DNA of 60,000 nt from Cryptomeria japonica. Its lineage: Eukaryota; Streptophyta; Pinopsida; Cupressales; Cupressaceae. The notes under the pieces are model-generated. The model searched no databases. It saw only the letters and a list, made by a program, of their open reading frames with translations, and was not told the DNA's origin. Positions 1 through 11,183 of the stretch are shown piece by piece (positions within the stretch are counted from its first letter, which is position 1; every line of letters begins with the position of its first letter). The DNA is taken from the NCBI RefSeq assembly GCF_030272615.1, contig NC_081413.1:20588501-20648500 (forward strand), in the 5' to 3' direction. The position numbers and the translations under genes were made by a program.

Positions 1-235
1 ATTTAGCTTCGTCAATCCAAATTTCAATGGTCCATGAGGGGAAGGAGTTACCTAAAAGGCATTCAATAATATTTTTTGAGTTCCCCTATATCCATAGATT
101 TTTAATATTCAAATTACTAGCAAGGCCAATGACCTGGAATGCTCCACTATGACTTCAGCTAAGTAATTGGACTAAGAGCCGAAGGGGAGTACTACTACCA
201 GAACAAAGTTACCATAGTGATCACTTAACACCAAA
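1..235 (-). pseudogene. RNase H-like (RVT_3) fragment, copy A
   Basis: Read on the minus strand this is the first part of a plant LINE-type RNase H domain. A VL-x-DHYG-x-FV strand is followed by SNYLAE, which matches the usual N-x-AE motif that carries the catalytic glutamate. Frameshifts and stops break it, and the C-terminal part lies beyond the window edge. Near-identical fragments are at 9377-9835 and 47,052-47,470. It is a non-functional relic, probably the 3' end of a LINE. Confidence 0.6.
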
Positions 236-239
236 CTCA

Positions 240-960
240 GAAACAAAAAACTCACTGACTATGCTTTTGAGAGGATGAGACAGATTCAATAATGCATGTA
301 AAAAAGATGGAATGTATATTCTTTTCTTTTACGGTGAACAGTAGGCATTTTCTCTCAACTTTTGAAGATGCCTTTTGTTTATCATATTTTTACAGTCCGA
401 TGGACAACTTCAACTATGCCTGAAATTGATATTTAATGGTATGTGCACATGATGGACAACTTTAACTATGCCTGAAAATATGCATTTAACCACATATTCT
501 TTTATGCTGAGAAGAAGTGTGGAAAAAATGCATTTAACTAGAGTTTCTTTGATAGTGGGAATAAGTGGGAATAGTAGGTATTCTCTCTCAACTTTTGAGG
601 TTGCCTTTTGTTCATCATATTTCTACCATCCATGTCATATCATCACTGTTACAGGCTTTGTAAACTGCGTGAGGTAAAGTTTACGCCATTTCATCATCTT
701 TATCATCTTCCACACGAGGAAGAAAATAATGCACTGCAAAACTATATTTTAATAAATAATAAGTAAAATATTAATATAAAGTAGAAACCATTCTTCATTA
801 AATACAAAAACTGATACGTAATTTTTTTGGTGTTCTTTACAATTGAAAAGCCTAAATGAGTTGATTTGACAAATGAAAAGGGAAAGAAACCAATGATCTA
901 TAACTACATTATAATATATTTTCACACTTGTTGTGAAATATTTAATGCATAATAACATAG
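240..960. repeat. Promoter-like repeat, copy A
   Basis: This segment is homologous, with the same block order, to the DNA just upstream of the membrane-protein gene (14,757-15,440). A block around an ACTATGCTTTTGAGAGGATG-like core is followed by a block with TTTCATCATC, then CTTCC and AAAATAATGCACTGCA, then an AT-rich tail. It lies beside the RNase H fragment rather than beside a gene. No convincing ORF is present. It could be a relic of a duplicated gene promoter, or a transposable element that also landed upstream of the gene. Confidence 0.65.
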
Positions 961-1637
961 AAAAAATAGATATCGAAGTTGGGTAGTTAAATATTTTTTT
1001 TATGACACGATAAACTTGTAAGGAATATTGATTAAGTCAAGGATGGAGGGTCTGAAATGGACTGTGGAGCTTTGCAACAAAATTCAACACAAGACAGAAA
1101 CATGTAGTTTTATTCATTATAATAGCTTTCATACATTCTCGTAGGCCTTCCCATAGGTAGATTACATCAGGCCCTATTGGCCCCACATGTAGACACACAA
1201 GCTACCATAGGCTTATTACAAACAAAATGCATGTCTTTCAAATCCAATTCCCTAACTCCTAACTCTTGAATCTTGAAAATTGCTTTCCCGTGAACTTAGA
1301 AGATAACTAAATACTAGCTCCAAGGATTAGGAGTGATTTCAATCGACCTCAACTAGGTCTTAAGCTTTATTTTCAATGAAACATGTAGGTCAACTAAAGG
1401 CAGATGAAGAAGACACAAAACCCAATATGGAGGGGTGTGGATCCGTCTGGGGGTCGCCTTGCACCATATCTATTGTTTCATGTCTTGTGCAGACTCCACA
1501 AAGTCCCCAATTGCTGCCATCTTGATATGTTGTAATAGAGTTTCCATGTTGTCTCCATTCCAATCCATAGAGGAAATTTGGCTAGTGCAATATGACACAT
1601 TGAGGTTATACAATGATGTTTTATATGATGTTACCAC
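961..1637. other. Non-coding stretch, no gene seen
   Basis: There is no ORF with recognisable homology and no RNA gene. The sequence is conserved in the duplicate at 48,212-48,890, which reflects the duplication rather than function. Confidence 0.6.
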
Positions 1638-1840
1638 ATCAAATATGTTAATAGTAGCAAGGGAAACCTTAGTTCAATGAGGTGGGCATTGAGATTTGAG
1701 TCCATTGAATTTTTGTGCCATACGTTGTTTAGGCTTGTAAGTGGTTTATTATAACCACCTAATGGTTTCTCTTTTTTAATTAATCTATAAATTGGAGCTT
1801 GGATTTGGAAGAGGTAAGCTTTTCTAATGATATTCATGTA
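1638..1840 (+). repeat. Internal direct repeat, unit 1
   Basis: About 200 bp beginning ATCAAATATGTTAATAGTAG is repeated in diverged form at 2307-2510. Shared words include GGTTTATTATAACCACCT and GCATTGA. Both units also occur in the duplicate (48,892-49,093 and 49,560-49,755), so this repeat predates the segmental duplication. Confidence 0.8.
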
Positions 1841-2306
1841 TGAATATTTTTTTAAAAATTAGAGAGATAAGTTATTGTGTTGTAATATTATTTATCATTA
1901 ATATAAGCTTGGGATCTCTATGGATGTGGAGTTTGTTATTGCAAGATTTTATCCAAATACATCTCACATTAGAGTTTGTATATCTTTTATGATTATTCTC
2001 ATTTGTATTATAATATATATTGTTTTTATTGAATTGAATGCATTATAGTATTGTTGTTATTGAATTTAATGCATTATAGTGTTCACTATATGCAAAACTA
2101 TATTCAAATGTTTTTAATTTTTTATAAAACTTACAAACATAAAATACACAATAGAATATACATTTTATTAGTTTACATCATTTCAAAATTCAAATCATAT
2201 ATTCACTTTATATTGATTCAATTTAAAATGTTGAATCAACATTGAACACCTCCTTCATAAAAGTGTGATACAACTTTGTACTTTTACCCTATAGCAAGAT
2301 TCTAGC
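1841..2306. other. AT-rich spacer, no gene seen
   Basis: This is AT-rich non-coding DNA. A short tandem of ATTGTTGTTATTGAAT-type words carries the recurring GAATGCATTATAGT near 2030-2080. Nothing gene-like was found. Confidence 0.5.
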
Positions 2307-2510
2307 ATCAAATATGTCAATAGTAGCAAAGGAAACCTTAATTCAATTAGATTGGCATTGAAATTTTAGTCCAATGAATTTTTGTGACATACCTTCTTTA
2401 GGCTTGTAAATGGTTTATTATAACCACCTCATGGTTTCTCTTTGTAATTAATTTGTAAATTAGAGCTTGTATTTGGAAGAGGTAATCTGTTTTTAAAGAT
2501 ATTCATGGAT
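2307..2510 (+). repeat. Internal direct repeat, unit 2
   Basis: This is the second, diverged copy of 1638-1840 in the same orientation. The tail motif TTGGAAGAGGTAAT is itself repeated once more at about 2510-2525. Confidence 0.78.
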
Positions 2511-2877
2511 TTGGAAGAGGTAATTTTTTTAATGATATTAATAGCTAGCAGTATGTGGAGGATGAAGCATAGGTGTCCAATGGTGAACAACACTTCCATA
2601 ATTAACAACAAATGATATCGGCTTATCTTATCTACAACTTTTCAACTGAAAAATTTAATTTAAATTTCAGGGATAAACATATAGGCATGAGAATGATGGA
2701 GTTCGGTGGGCAATCCCAACAATATATAGTCAAAGTTGTGTTTGTTTTAGGTCACCTTGCTTCCATTTGATAAAGGGGGGTTTCAGTTATAGAAGAAATT
2801 CCTGGGAAAGATGACATGGTCATCTCAGATGTCTTTTGAGAGATTTCACTATTAGTTAAAAAGCAAGATTTTAAGGA

Positions 2878-3067
2878 CTTGGCAGTGTCACAGAACCACT
2901 AGATAGCATCATAATCACAATAGACATAGCTAGACAACGTGATGCATCAACCTTTATGCACAAAAGCACAACATGAATGCATCTTAAGGCCTGCTCCTCG
3001 CTAACTTTTGATGCCCTTGAATCTACCATATTCAACGCATTTGTTGTCTTGAATAGTTTCCACGCCT
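2878..3067 (-). pseudogene. Cysteine-rich receptor-like kinase, last-exon fragment
   Basis: The minus strand encodes the end of a plant receptor-like kinase domain. It shows AWKLF, then EEQALRCIHVVLLC, then a decayed MS-x-V-x-MLSS and the terminal SGSVTLPSP. In the cysteine-rich receptor kinase (CRK/DUF26) family the last exon usually starts at this AW-L motif, and here a TGATGCAG acceptor precedes it. The kinase core and the extracellular domain are absent. The conserved Arg-Pro after LLC is lost. The sequence to the right (to 3378) would be the last intron, and a copia element interrupts it. The assignment to CRK rather than another DUF26-like or S-domain kinase rests on this short tail. 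Confidence 0.7.
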
Positions 3068-3378
3068 GCATCACATTTTATTAAAGAAGAAACAAATAAC
3101 TGGATGTGATTCATATTAAACGAGAAGTATTACAACTATTTTAGTCTATTGGTTTGTGCTTCATATGGAGTGGCAAAAATTACTTTGTGAAGACTCTCGC
3201 AGATCTGGACCTCCATCAAAAAACAATTAATGTGATGCCGAGATTAACAAATCTCACAAATCACTCAATAGATCTCTAGACAAACTCTTATAATAGTATA
3301 ATTTTATCCCTAAACAAACAATGCACTAATGTGATTGCTTGCGATAAAATGAAATTTTTACTCCACTTCCTCTATATC

Positions 3379-3383
3379 GGTTG
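3379..3383. repeat. Target-site duplication GGTTG (left)
   Basis: GGTTG directly precedes the 5' LTR, and an identical GGTTG follows the 3' LTR at 9017-9021. Five base pairs is the size expected for Ty1/copia integration. The duplicate locus has GATTG at 50,406-50,410. Confidence 0.92.
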
Positions 3384-4086
3384 TGTTGAGTTACATGTGT
3401 CTCAACCTTGCAATTTTTAGTAAATGGTTCCAAATATAGTTGGGAGGTTTCCCATGTGTCACTGCCTTGGAAAAAGGTATATGAATTGTCAAAAGATGCC
3501 TTGTCCATAGTATAATATAGGAGTGCCATTTTTAGATATTATATGAGACATTCCATGTTAGTTATGAGGGTCAAAAATAGGGGATAAGAGTTTGGATGTG
3601 AGTAACTATTTTTAATCTGGTTTTCTTATCTTGGAAAAACAAACGTCAAGGGTGGGCAACACGTGTCATGGAGGTTTTGCCCATGGTATTGTAAAACCAC
3701 AAATGGTTTTCAGGTTGTAAAATTCCTATATAATGAGGGCTTGGGGAAGAGTTTGTATGATGGAGTTTGGTTTGCAAGGTTGGGTGCTAGAAGGATGCTA
3801 ATGAAGTCTCTCCAAGCTTGAGTTGAGGTGATGCGCTTGTAAGAACTTGCATTGCAAGTGTATTGTAATATCTTGTTGATTTGTTAATATATTATGCAAG
3901 GTTTAGAGTGTGGGGTTTTTCACCTGTATGGTTTTTCGCCATGATAATCACTGTGTTATGTGATTATTGTTTTATTTCTACTCGATGTGCTTCTTGTAAT
4001 CTATGTAATAGTTAAGTTGAAATTTGCATAATCATCCTCTCAAGATTAGCGTAGGAAGTGTTTCTGCACACCTTTTCTTCCTTACA
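3384..4086 (+). repeat. 5' LTR of the copia element
   Basis: It begins TGTTGAG and ends CCTTACA, with the TG...CA borders usual for LTRs. It is the same length as the 3' LTR (8314-9016). The CTATATAATGAGGGC box near 3724-3740 is a plausible TATA region. Copy B of the duplication keeps its first 305 bp at 50,411-50,715. Confidence 0.93.
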
Positions 4087-4088
4087 AG

Positions 4089-4100
4089 TAGTATCAGAGC
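4089..4100 (+). promoter_or_regulatory. Primer-binding site for initiator tRNA-Met
   Basis: TAGTATCAGAGC lies two bases after the 5' LTR. The usual plant copia site is TGGTATCAGAGC, complementary to the initiator methionine tRNA 3' end, so one G-to-A change has occurred. Confidence 0.85.
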
Positions 4101-4207
4101 CTGGCCAGTTTGGTTCTATTTGTTGGGTACAGGGTTTTTTGAGAAAATCAAGGTTTGAGTGGGAGCTTGTGCAGAGTATTTCATTTTTGTATTGTAGGAT
4201 CGTAAAG

Positions 4208-7200
4208 ATGGCAAGCATATTAGGGAGGATTGATGTAGAAAATTTTTCTAGAACAAAATTTGAAATGTGGAAGCTGGATATGGAAGATCTGTTGATTGAT
4301 TGAGATCTATGGGATGTGGTGGATGAGAATAAGTTGATGCCCGCATATCCGACTTTAGCTGCAGAATATGATGTAATAGATAGAAAAGCTAAAGGTCTCA
4401 TAAGATTGTGTCTTGCAGATTCAATTCTGATTAATCTCCATGAAGAATCTACTCCAACGAAGCTTTGGAAGAAGCTAAGTGAGATCTACCAAGTAAAATC
4501 ACTAGTGAATAAAACTTTCTTGAGGAAGAAATTGTACTCCTTGAGAATGGAAGAAGGTGGATGAATTTCTGAGCATCTGGAAAGTTTTAAAATGTTGGTG
4601 ACTCAGTTGACCTCAGTAGGGGTACCAATGGATGAAGAAGAAAGGTCCCAAATATTGTTATGTTCGTTGCTAGACTCATGAGATAGCCTCGTTATGGCTA
4701 TAGGGAGCACTACAGTTGTCTTGCAAATGTAGGATGTTGTTGGTTCTCTACTTTCTGAGGAGATGAGAAGGAAGGTCTCTCGGAATGCCAAAGAGGATTT
4801 GAGTGTTCGAGGAAGACCAAAAGAAAGAGGCAAGAATGAAAAACAAAATGGCCGTACTAAGTCCAAGAATAAGGGGAGATCAAAATCTCCTGGTAAGTCC
4901 AAGGCAATTTGCTGGTGTTGTGGAAAGCCTGAACATTTTTGAAAGGACTGTAAAGAAGAAAAGAAGAAAAAGAAGAAGAAGCAAGATTATGATTCTGAGT
5001 CCGAGAAGGAAGATGGAGATGCTTTTATTGCAGCCTTGGCCACTCGTGGAGGTGACAATTCATGGTTGATAGACTCAGGTGCATTTTTCCACATGAATCC
5101 TATAAGAAATTGGTTTAGTAAGTATGACAAATTTAATGGTGGTAAGGTGTATTTGGGTGATAAATCCTTTCTTAACATTGTTGTTCATGGAAGTGTTCAT
5201 GTTAAATTTTTTGATGGTAGAACTAGAAGATTTGATGGTGTCTTCCATATCCCGTGACTAGCAAGAAATTTGTTATCTATTAGTAAACTAATAGATGCAG
5301 GTGTGCATGTACAGTTCTCTAAAGAAGGTGTGAAAATGGTGAGAGGTGCTATGGTGATAGCAAGAGGAAGAAGAATGGGTACATGGTACCAACTTGATGC
5401 ATGCATAGTTGAGTGCAATGGCACTTATGATAGGACTATGATAAAGACTATATTGGAAAAGGAGAGGGTATCTCTTTCAGCAAATGGTCATGTTTTTTGG
5501 GTGCCCAATGGTGCTCTATCTATTGAATCAAAGTTGCCTGCAAAAATGACCATGTTGTGGCACCAGAGACTTGGTCACATAGGTGAAAAGGGTCTACGAA
5601 CTTTCAAAAAAATAAAAGCTTGTTAATGGGTTGAATGATTGCAATTTTGAATTTTATTTTTGTGAGCATTGTATTTATGGAAAACAAAACTGCATTCAGT
5701 TTTACTCTAGTTATTATAAGTCTTCAAGTGTTTTGGATCTAATCCATTCGGATGTATTTGGTTTAGTTGATGTTTCTTCTATTGGTAAATCAGTTTATTA
5801 TGTTTCTTTCATTGATGAGTTCAGTAGAAGAACATGGGTTTATTTTATTAAGAGTAAAGCTGAAGTTTTCAGTCGTTTCAAAGAATTTAAAGCAATGGTT
5901 GAGTTGCAAACCAGAAAGAAGATAAAATGTTTAAGGATAGATAATGGCGGTGAATATTGCTCCAATGATTTTGACACATTTTGTAAAGATTGTGGTATTA
6001 AGAGATAGAAGAAAACTCCGTATTCTCCACAACAGAATCAAGTTGTAAAAAGAATGAATAGGACCTTGATGGAGAAGGCTAGGAGTATGCTAAGTGGTGC
6101 TAGTCTAGAGCAAAATTTTTGGGTTGAAGTTGTTGCCACTGCCTGCTACCTGATAAACAGGTCTCCTACATCAGCTTTTGTTGATAGAATGCCAATGGAA
6201 GCGTGGTCGGGCCACAAGCCTTCACTTAGTCATCTAAAATTTTTTGATTGAGAGGCATATGCTCATGTGCTAAAGGAGAAGCAGACAAAATTGGATAACA
6301 AAGTTGTTAAATGTATATTCATTGGATATAGTTATAGTGTGAAAGGATACAAGCTTTGGGATCCTATTGCACAAAAGGTATTTTATTCCCGAAGTGTTAT
6401 TTTTAGAGAAACTAAGTCTTCTTCTATTACAGTACAACCAGAACAAAAGGAAGAGAAGAAAGATGTGATTCAACTGCTTGCTACACTTGAAAATTTTGAA
6501 CTGAGGCCCTTAGAAAGATAGGAAGTTGATAAGAGCTCTACGAATTTTGAATCCTTAGAGGAAGAAGAGGAACCTGAACCTGAACTTATTCAAAGGTCTA
6601 CTAGACAAAGAAAACCACTTGAAAGGTATGGATATTCTCCTGATGATTGGAGATGCATATTTTCTTTGAATTCTAATATTGATGAACCGAAATCTGTAGA
6701 AGAGGCTCTTGGTATGAATGATTCAGAGTCCTGAAAAATTATCATGGATGAAGAGATGACAGCTCTTAAGAAGAATGACACATGGGACCTTGTACCATTG
6801 CTTGAAGGATGAAAGCTTGTTGGTTACAAATGGGTGTTCAAAAAGAAGATAGGTTCAGATGGAAGAATTGAGAAGTACAAAGCACATTTGGTTGCAAAAG
6901 GTTACTCCCAGGTTGAGGGAGTATATTATGGTAAGATTTTTTCTCCTATAGCCAAAATGACATCCATTCATTTCTTGCTTTCTATTGCAACAGCTTATGA
7001 TCTAGAGATCAAGCAAATGGATGTGAAAACCGCTTTCCTTCATGGAGATTGGGAGGAAGAAATTTATATGACACAGCCAGAGCACTATGTGATAAAAGGT
7101 AAAAGTAATTTGGTTAGTAAGTTGAAGAAATCCTTGTATGGTTTAAAATAGAGCCCTAGGATGTGGTACCAGAAGTTTGATACACATGTATTGAGTTTGG

Positions 7201-8258
7201 GGTTTGTGCGATCTAAATCTGATCACTGTATATATTTCAAATCTGATGGTGATCATTTTCTGGTTATTGCCTTGTATGTTGATGACATGTTGTTTATTGG
7301 GAAAGGGAAAGGTTTTATTGCAGAATTAAAATCTCAACTCTCAGTGAAATTTGATATGAAAGATCTTGGTGCAGCGAGACACATTCTGGGAATGGAGATT
7401 GTAAGAGATAAACAAAACAAAAAGATTTGGCTAGGCCAGAGTAAATATGTTGGTACTATTCTAAGAAGATTTAATATGCAAGATTACAGACCATTGAGTG
7501 TTCTTGTTACAATGGGAACAAAGCTTTCTAGTTCATAGTGTCCTGCATCCCCATTGGAGATGGAAGAGATGAGTCAAGTACCATACTAGAGTGTTGTTGG
7601 AAGTTTGATGTATGCTATGGTTTGTACAAGACCAGATATTGTGCAAGCAATGGGAGTACTTTCATGTTACATGTCTAATCTAGGAAGAGCACATTGGGAT
7701 GCAGTAAAAAGAGCTTTTAGATACTTGCGGGGTACCTCAGAGTACTCTATATGTTTTCATGGAACTAGAAATGAGCATTCCTTGGATATTAGAGGCTATG
7801 TGGATTTAGACTGGGCTGGTGATGTTGATAGAAGAAGATCCAGTAGTGCATATGTGTTTACATTATTTGGTGGTGCAATCAGTTGGATGAGCAAGTGATA
7901 GGTTTTGGTCGCTTTGTCCACTACAGAGGTAGAGTATATGGCAGCTACTCATGCCTGCAAGGAATCCATTTGGCTCAAGAGATTGTGTTCAGATATAGAG
8001 TTTAAATAGGGTGTAGTAATAATTTATAGTGATAGTCAGAGGGCAATCTTCCTAGCGAATAACCCGACTTTTCATGCCAGGACCAAACACGTTGATGTAC
8101 AATATCATTTTGTGAGAGATATGGTTGAGGATGGTAAGGTGAAGCTAGAGAAGGTAGAAACTTTGGTGAATGTTGTTGATTCATTAACTAAGCTCGTGAG
8201 CACAGAGAAGTTCAGACAGTGTTCAGATTCTATGGGCCTCTTGGCCCCTAACTGTTGA
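4208..8258 (+). pseudogene. Copia gag-pol polyprotein, many stops
   Basis: Gag starts at the ATG at 4208 (MASILGRIDVENF) and has a CWCCGKPEHF-type zinc knuckle near 4912-4950. The protease has WLIDSGA near 5064. Integrase has the H-x-RLGH...CEHC zinc site (5557-5670), then HSDVFG and IDNGGEY with their aspartates. The third catalytic residue, Glu of the usual GVAER, is Lys at 6048-6050. Reverse transcriptase has KWVFKKK, the KTAFLHG aspartate region and YVDDM near 7277. RNase H runs from about 7790, with DLDWAGD and TKHVDVQYHFVRD near the end. Stops at 4301, 4561, 4679, 4729, 5255, 6006, 6249, 7150, 7896 and elsewhere break it, mostly where Trp or Gln is expected. It is not functional. Confidence 0.92.
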
Positions 8259-8299
8259 GTCCATGGTAATATGGATCCCATGACTCTTGCAAGGTATTT

Positions 8300-8313
8300 G
8301 AGAAGTGGGAGAA
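8300..8313 (+). promoter_or_regulatory. Copia polypurine tract
   Basis: GAGAAGTGGGAGAAT abuts the 3' LTR. This purine run is the standard plus-strand primer of plant copia elements. Confidence 0.85.
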
Positions 8314-9016
8314 TATTGAGATACATGTGTCTCAACCTTGCAATTTTTAGTAAATAGTTCCAAATATAGCTGGGAGGTTTCCCATGTGTCAATGCCTTGG
8401 AAAAAGGTATATGAGTTGTCAAAAGATGCCTTGTCCATAGTATAATATAGGAGGGCCATTTTTAGAGATTATATGACACATTTCATGTTAGTTATGAGGG
8501 TCAAAAATAGGGGATAAGAGTTTGGACGCAAGGAACTATTTTTAACCTGGTTTTCTTATCTTGGAAAAACAAATGTAAAGGTTGGGCAACACGTGTCATG
8601 GAGGTTTTGCCCATGGTATTGTAAAACCATAAATGGTTTCCAGGTTGTAAAATTCCTATATAATGAGGGCTTGGGGAGGAGTTGGTATGATGGAATTTGG
8701 TTTGCAAGGCTGGGTGCTAGAAGGATGCTAATGAAGTCTCTCCGAGCTTGAGTTGAGGTGATGCTCTTGTAAGAACTTGCATTGCAAGTGTATTGTAATC
8801 TTTTGTTGATTCGTTAATATATTATACAGGTTTTAGAGTGGGGGTTTTTTCACCTGTATGGGTTTTCCCCACGATAATCATTGTGTTATGTGTTTATTGT
8901 TTTATTTCTACTCTATGTGCTTCTTGTGATCTATGTAATAGTTAAGTTGAAATTTGCATAATTGTCCTCTCAAGATTAGTGTAGGAAGCATTTCTGCACA
9001 CCTTTGCTTCCTTACA
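8314..9016 (+). repeat. 3' LTR of the copia element
   Basis: It aligns over its full length with 3384-4086. Its first dinucleotide is TA instead of TG, a mutation in the integrase-recognised end. It ends CCTTACA and is followed by the GGTTG target duplication. Confidence 0.93.
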
Positions 9017-9021
9017 GGTTG
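9017..9021. repeat. Target-site duplication GGTTG (right)
   Basis: This is an exact partner of 3379-3383. Confidence 0.92.
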
Positions 9022-9367
9022 TACAGTACAACAACCTTTTATTTTGATCACTTTCGTCTGCAATTTTATTTTTTGCTTATTATCGAGGATTCTTTATAAA
9101 TGTTAATAATCAAATAGCTTTCTTTTGCTTTTACAATCTTTCACAATTGTGTTGGCTAATGGAACACTTCTAACAGAGATTTCACATAAATGATGAGTAA
9201 AACATTAGCATTCTTATATTGCACGAATAAATCAAAAATATGATAGGCCTGGAACAGATGAATAAAGTAATCTATATATCATTTTGGTGCTAGCGGCAAA
9301 TGTGGACAGATGGAATAATAATGGCGTCGACGATGTATTGAATGAAACATCACCTTACACTAATCCT
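9022..9367. other. Non-coding flank, no gene seen
   Basis: This is the right flank of the copia insertion and probably the rest of the kinase intron. No further kinase exon was recognised. Confidence 0.5.
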
Positions 9368-10735
9368 CTTAATCATTTTTGGAAATGGCAACTTTTCCAT
9401 GAATAACATCATATCTAATTAAAGATTTCACCCTTGCTTCTAGATCCTTGTAGGATTGCTACATCCGTCGTCTGGAGAGCTTTAATCCTTCGTTCGCAAA
9501 ATAGTCAACGACCATGTTTGCTTCCCTAAACACGTGTGAGATTCTTACATTCTCAAAGTTGCTAATGAGGGATTTAGCTTCATCGATCCAATTTTTAATG
9601 GTCCATGAGGGGGAGGAGTTACCTAAAAGGCATTCAATAATATTTTTCGAATCCCCCTATATCTATAGATTTTTAATATTCAAATTTCTAGCAAGGTCAA
9701 TGACCTAGAATGCTCCTATGGCTTCGGCTAAGTGATTGGACTGAGATCCCAAGGGGAGTGCCACTGCCAAAACAAAGTTTCCATAGTGATCTCTTAACAC
9801 CCCCACTCCTAGTTGGCCTCAGAAAAATTTCATCAATGTTAACATGATGTAAGCGGAAATATTTTCTTTCTTTTTTTCTATATTATTAATAGAAAATATC
9901 GAAGATATCTTTTGTTTATCACACTTTTGAAATTAGAAAAAATTAGTTAAGAAGCAAAAGAATGAAGCTATGTCACATTTTCTACCAACAAAATATTTAA
10001 TATTACAGAAAGCAAAGGAACAAATTCAACTATGTTTTAGAGAGAATGTGACGGATTCAATTAAGCATGTACAAAAGGATGGACATTCTATATTGCTTTG
10101 TGGTGAAAAGTGTGGGAAAGATACCTTCCATATATCCTACATTTTAAATTAGATTAATAATTTCAGCCATCTCTAAAATGATATTTAATGATCTATGAAC
10201 CTGTAAAATAATATTTAATTGTCTATGAATTGGTAAGATTAAAATTTTGAAGTATTGCAAAATCAAAAAACAACAAACTCACTGACTATGCTTTTGAGAG
10301 GATGACACAGATTCAATAATGCATGTAAAAAAGATGGACTGTATATTCTTTTCTTTTACGGTGAGAAGAAGTGTGGAAAATATGCATTTGACTACATTTT
10401 CTTTGATAATGGGAGTAAGTGGGAACAGTAGGTATTTTCTCTCAACTTTTGAAGATGCCTTTTGTTTATCATATTTTTACTCAAATTGATATTTAATGGT
10501 CTGTGCGCACGATGGACAACTTTAACTTTGCCCGAAAATATGCATTTAACCATATATTCTTTTATGGTGAGAAGAAGTGTGGAAAAAAAGCATTTAACTT
10601 TTGAAGTTGCCTTTTGTAAACTGTGTCAGCTAAAGTTTAGGCCCTTTCATCATCTTTATCATCTTCTACACGAGGAAGAAAATAATGCACTGCAAAACTA
10701 TATTTTAATAAATAATAAGTAAAATATTAATATCA
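9368..10735. repeat. RNase H plus promoter-like repeat, copy B
   Basis: It combines the RNase H fragment (9377-9835) with promoter-like blocks homologous to 240-770 and to 47,046-48,000. The motif around ACTATGCTTTTGAGAGGATG occurs twice here in tandem, in diverged form (10,018-10,125 and 10,267-10,380). Unlike copies A and C it keeps about 400 bp between the RNase H fragment and the second motif copy, so it is probably closer to the ancestral layout. It ends near 10,735 with the AAATAATAAGTAAAATATTAATAT tail. Confidence 0.75.
9377..9835 (-). pseudogene. RNase H-like (RVT_3) domain, copy B
   Basis: This is the best preserved of three copies. The minus-strand order is GVLRDHYGNFVLAVALPLGS, SNHLAEAIGAF, a decayed strand ending in GDSKNIIECL, SPSWTIKNWIDEAKSLI, and HVFREANMVVDYFANEGLKL. 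These match the four acidic positions of the RNase H fold as used at the end of plant LINE ORF2: the first D is uncertain, E is in AEA, D is in GDS and D is in VVDYFAN. Stops interrupt it (TAG where Gln or Trp would be expected). The upstream reverse transcriptase is absent, so it is a 5'-truncated LINE end or a stand-alone RNase H gene relic. Confidence 0.72.
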
Positions 10736-11170
10736 GTGTGAATCAGGACATATTGCCCAAATTTTGAAGCAATTTTGTTCACTGAACAAATCCACTTGCA
10801 GCTCTCTTATTCTGATGACAGATCATTGAGTTTGATCTGAAATGTTGATGTAATAAAAAATTACACAATAAAATTTTAAAACAAAAACACAAAATCTAGT
10901 TACACCAATAAAATTTATATTAATAAGCTTTTTTTTTTTGTCCATAAAGGCAGAGCCAAGATTTATATTAATTTAGATTTAATCCATAAATTTCTTAGCT
11001 GAGAATCATACCATTAAAAACCTATTCTCGGCAATCCCAACAAAACATGATTTCCTCAACAGGCAAGAAACCATTAAACTTATGATTTGACAATTTTAAT
11101 AGAGTCATCAAAATTAATCAGTCTGAAGAAAATGGGACTATAAATGTTTATGGTAGATTCCCAACTGCCT
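10736..11170. other. AT-rich non-coding stretch
   Basis: No ORF, repeat partner or RNA gene was recognised. A short poly-T run lies at 10,929-10,939. Confidence 0.5.
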
Positions 11171-11183
11171 AGAACCAGAGAGT

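Larger units (their letters stand above)
1..3672. repeat. Segmental duplication, copy A (mate 47,252-50,715)
   Basis: Position 1 aligns with 47,252, and the match runs in order and orientation to 3672, where the mate is cut by a gypsy element at 50,716. Shared landmarks are the RNase H fragment, the promoter-like repeat, two internal direct repeats, the receptor-kinase exon and the start of the copia LTR. Copy A has about 230 bp (around 2696-2930) that copy B lacks. The left end lies outside the window, so the full length is unknown. Confidence 0.93.
3384..9016 (+). mobile_element. Complete but inactive Ty1/copia LTR retrotransposon
   Basis: The 5633-bp element has two 703-bp LTRs, a primer-binding site, gag-pol in the copia order (gag, protease, integrase, reverse transcriptase, RNase H), a polypurine tract and a 5-bp target duplication. 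By eye the LTRs differ at about 47 of 703 positions (near 7%), so it is old. It inserted into what looks like the last intron of a receptor-kinase gene. The same insertion, at the same base, is present in the duplicate at 50,411. Confidence 0.95.

Noticed and set aside
3326-3529. Repeated open frame seen again at 8223-8459 and 50,353-50,556
   Set aside because: It is the antisense of the copia LTR. The likeness comes from the LTR copies, not from a gene family.
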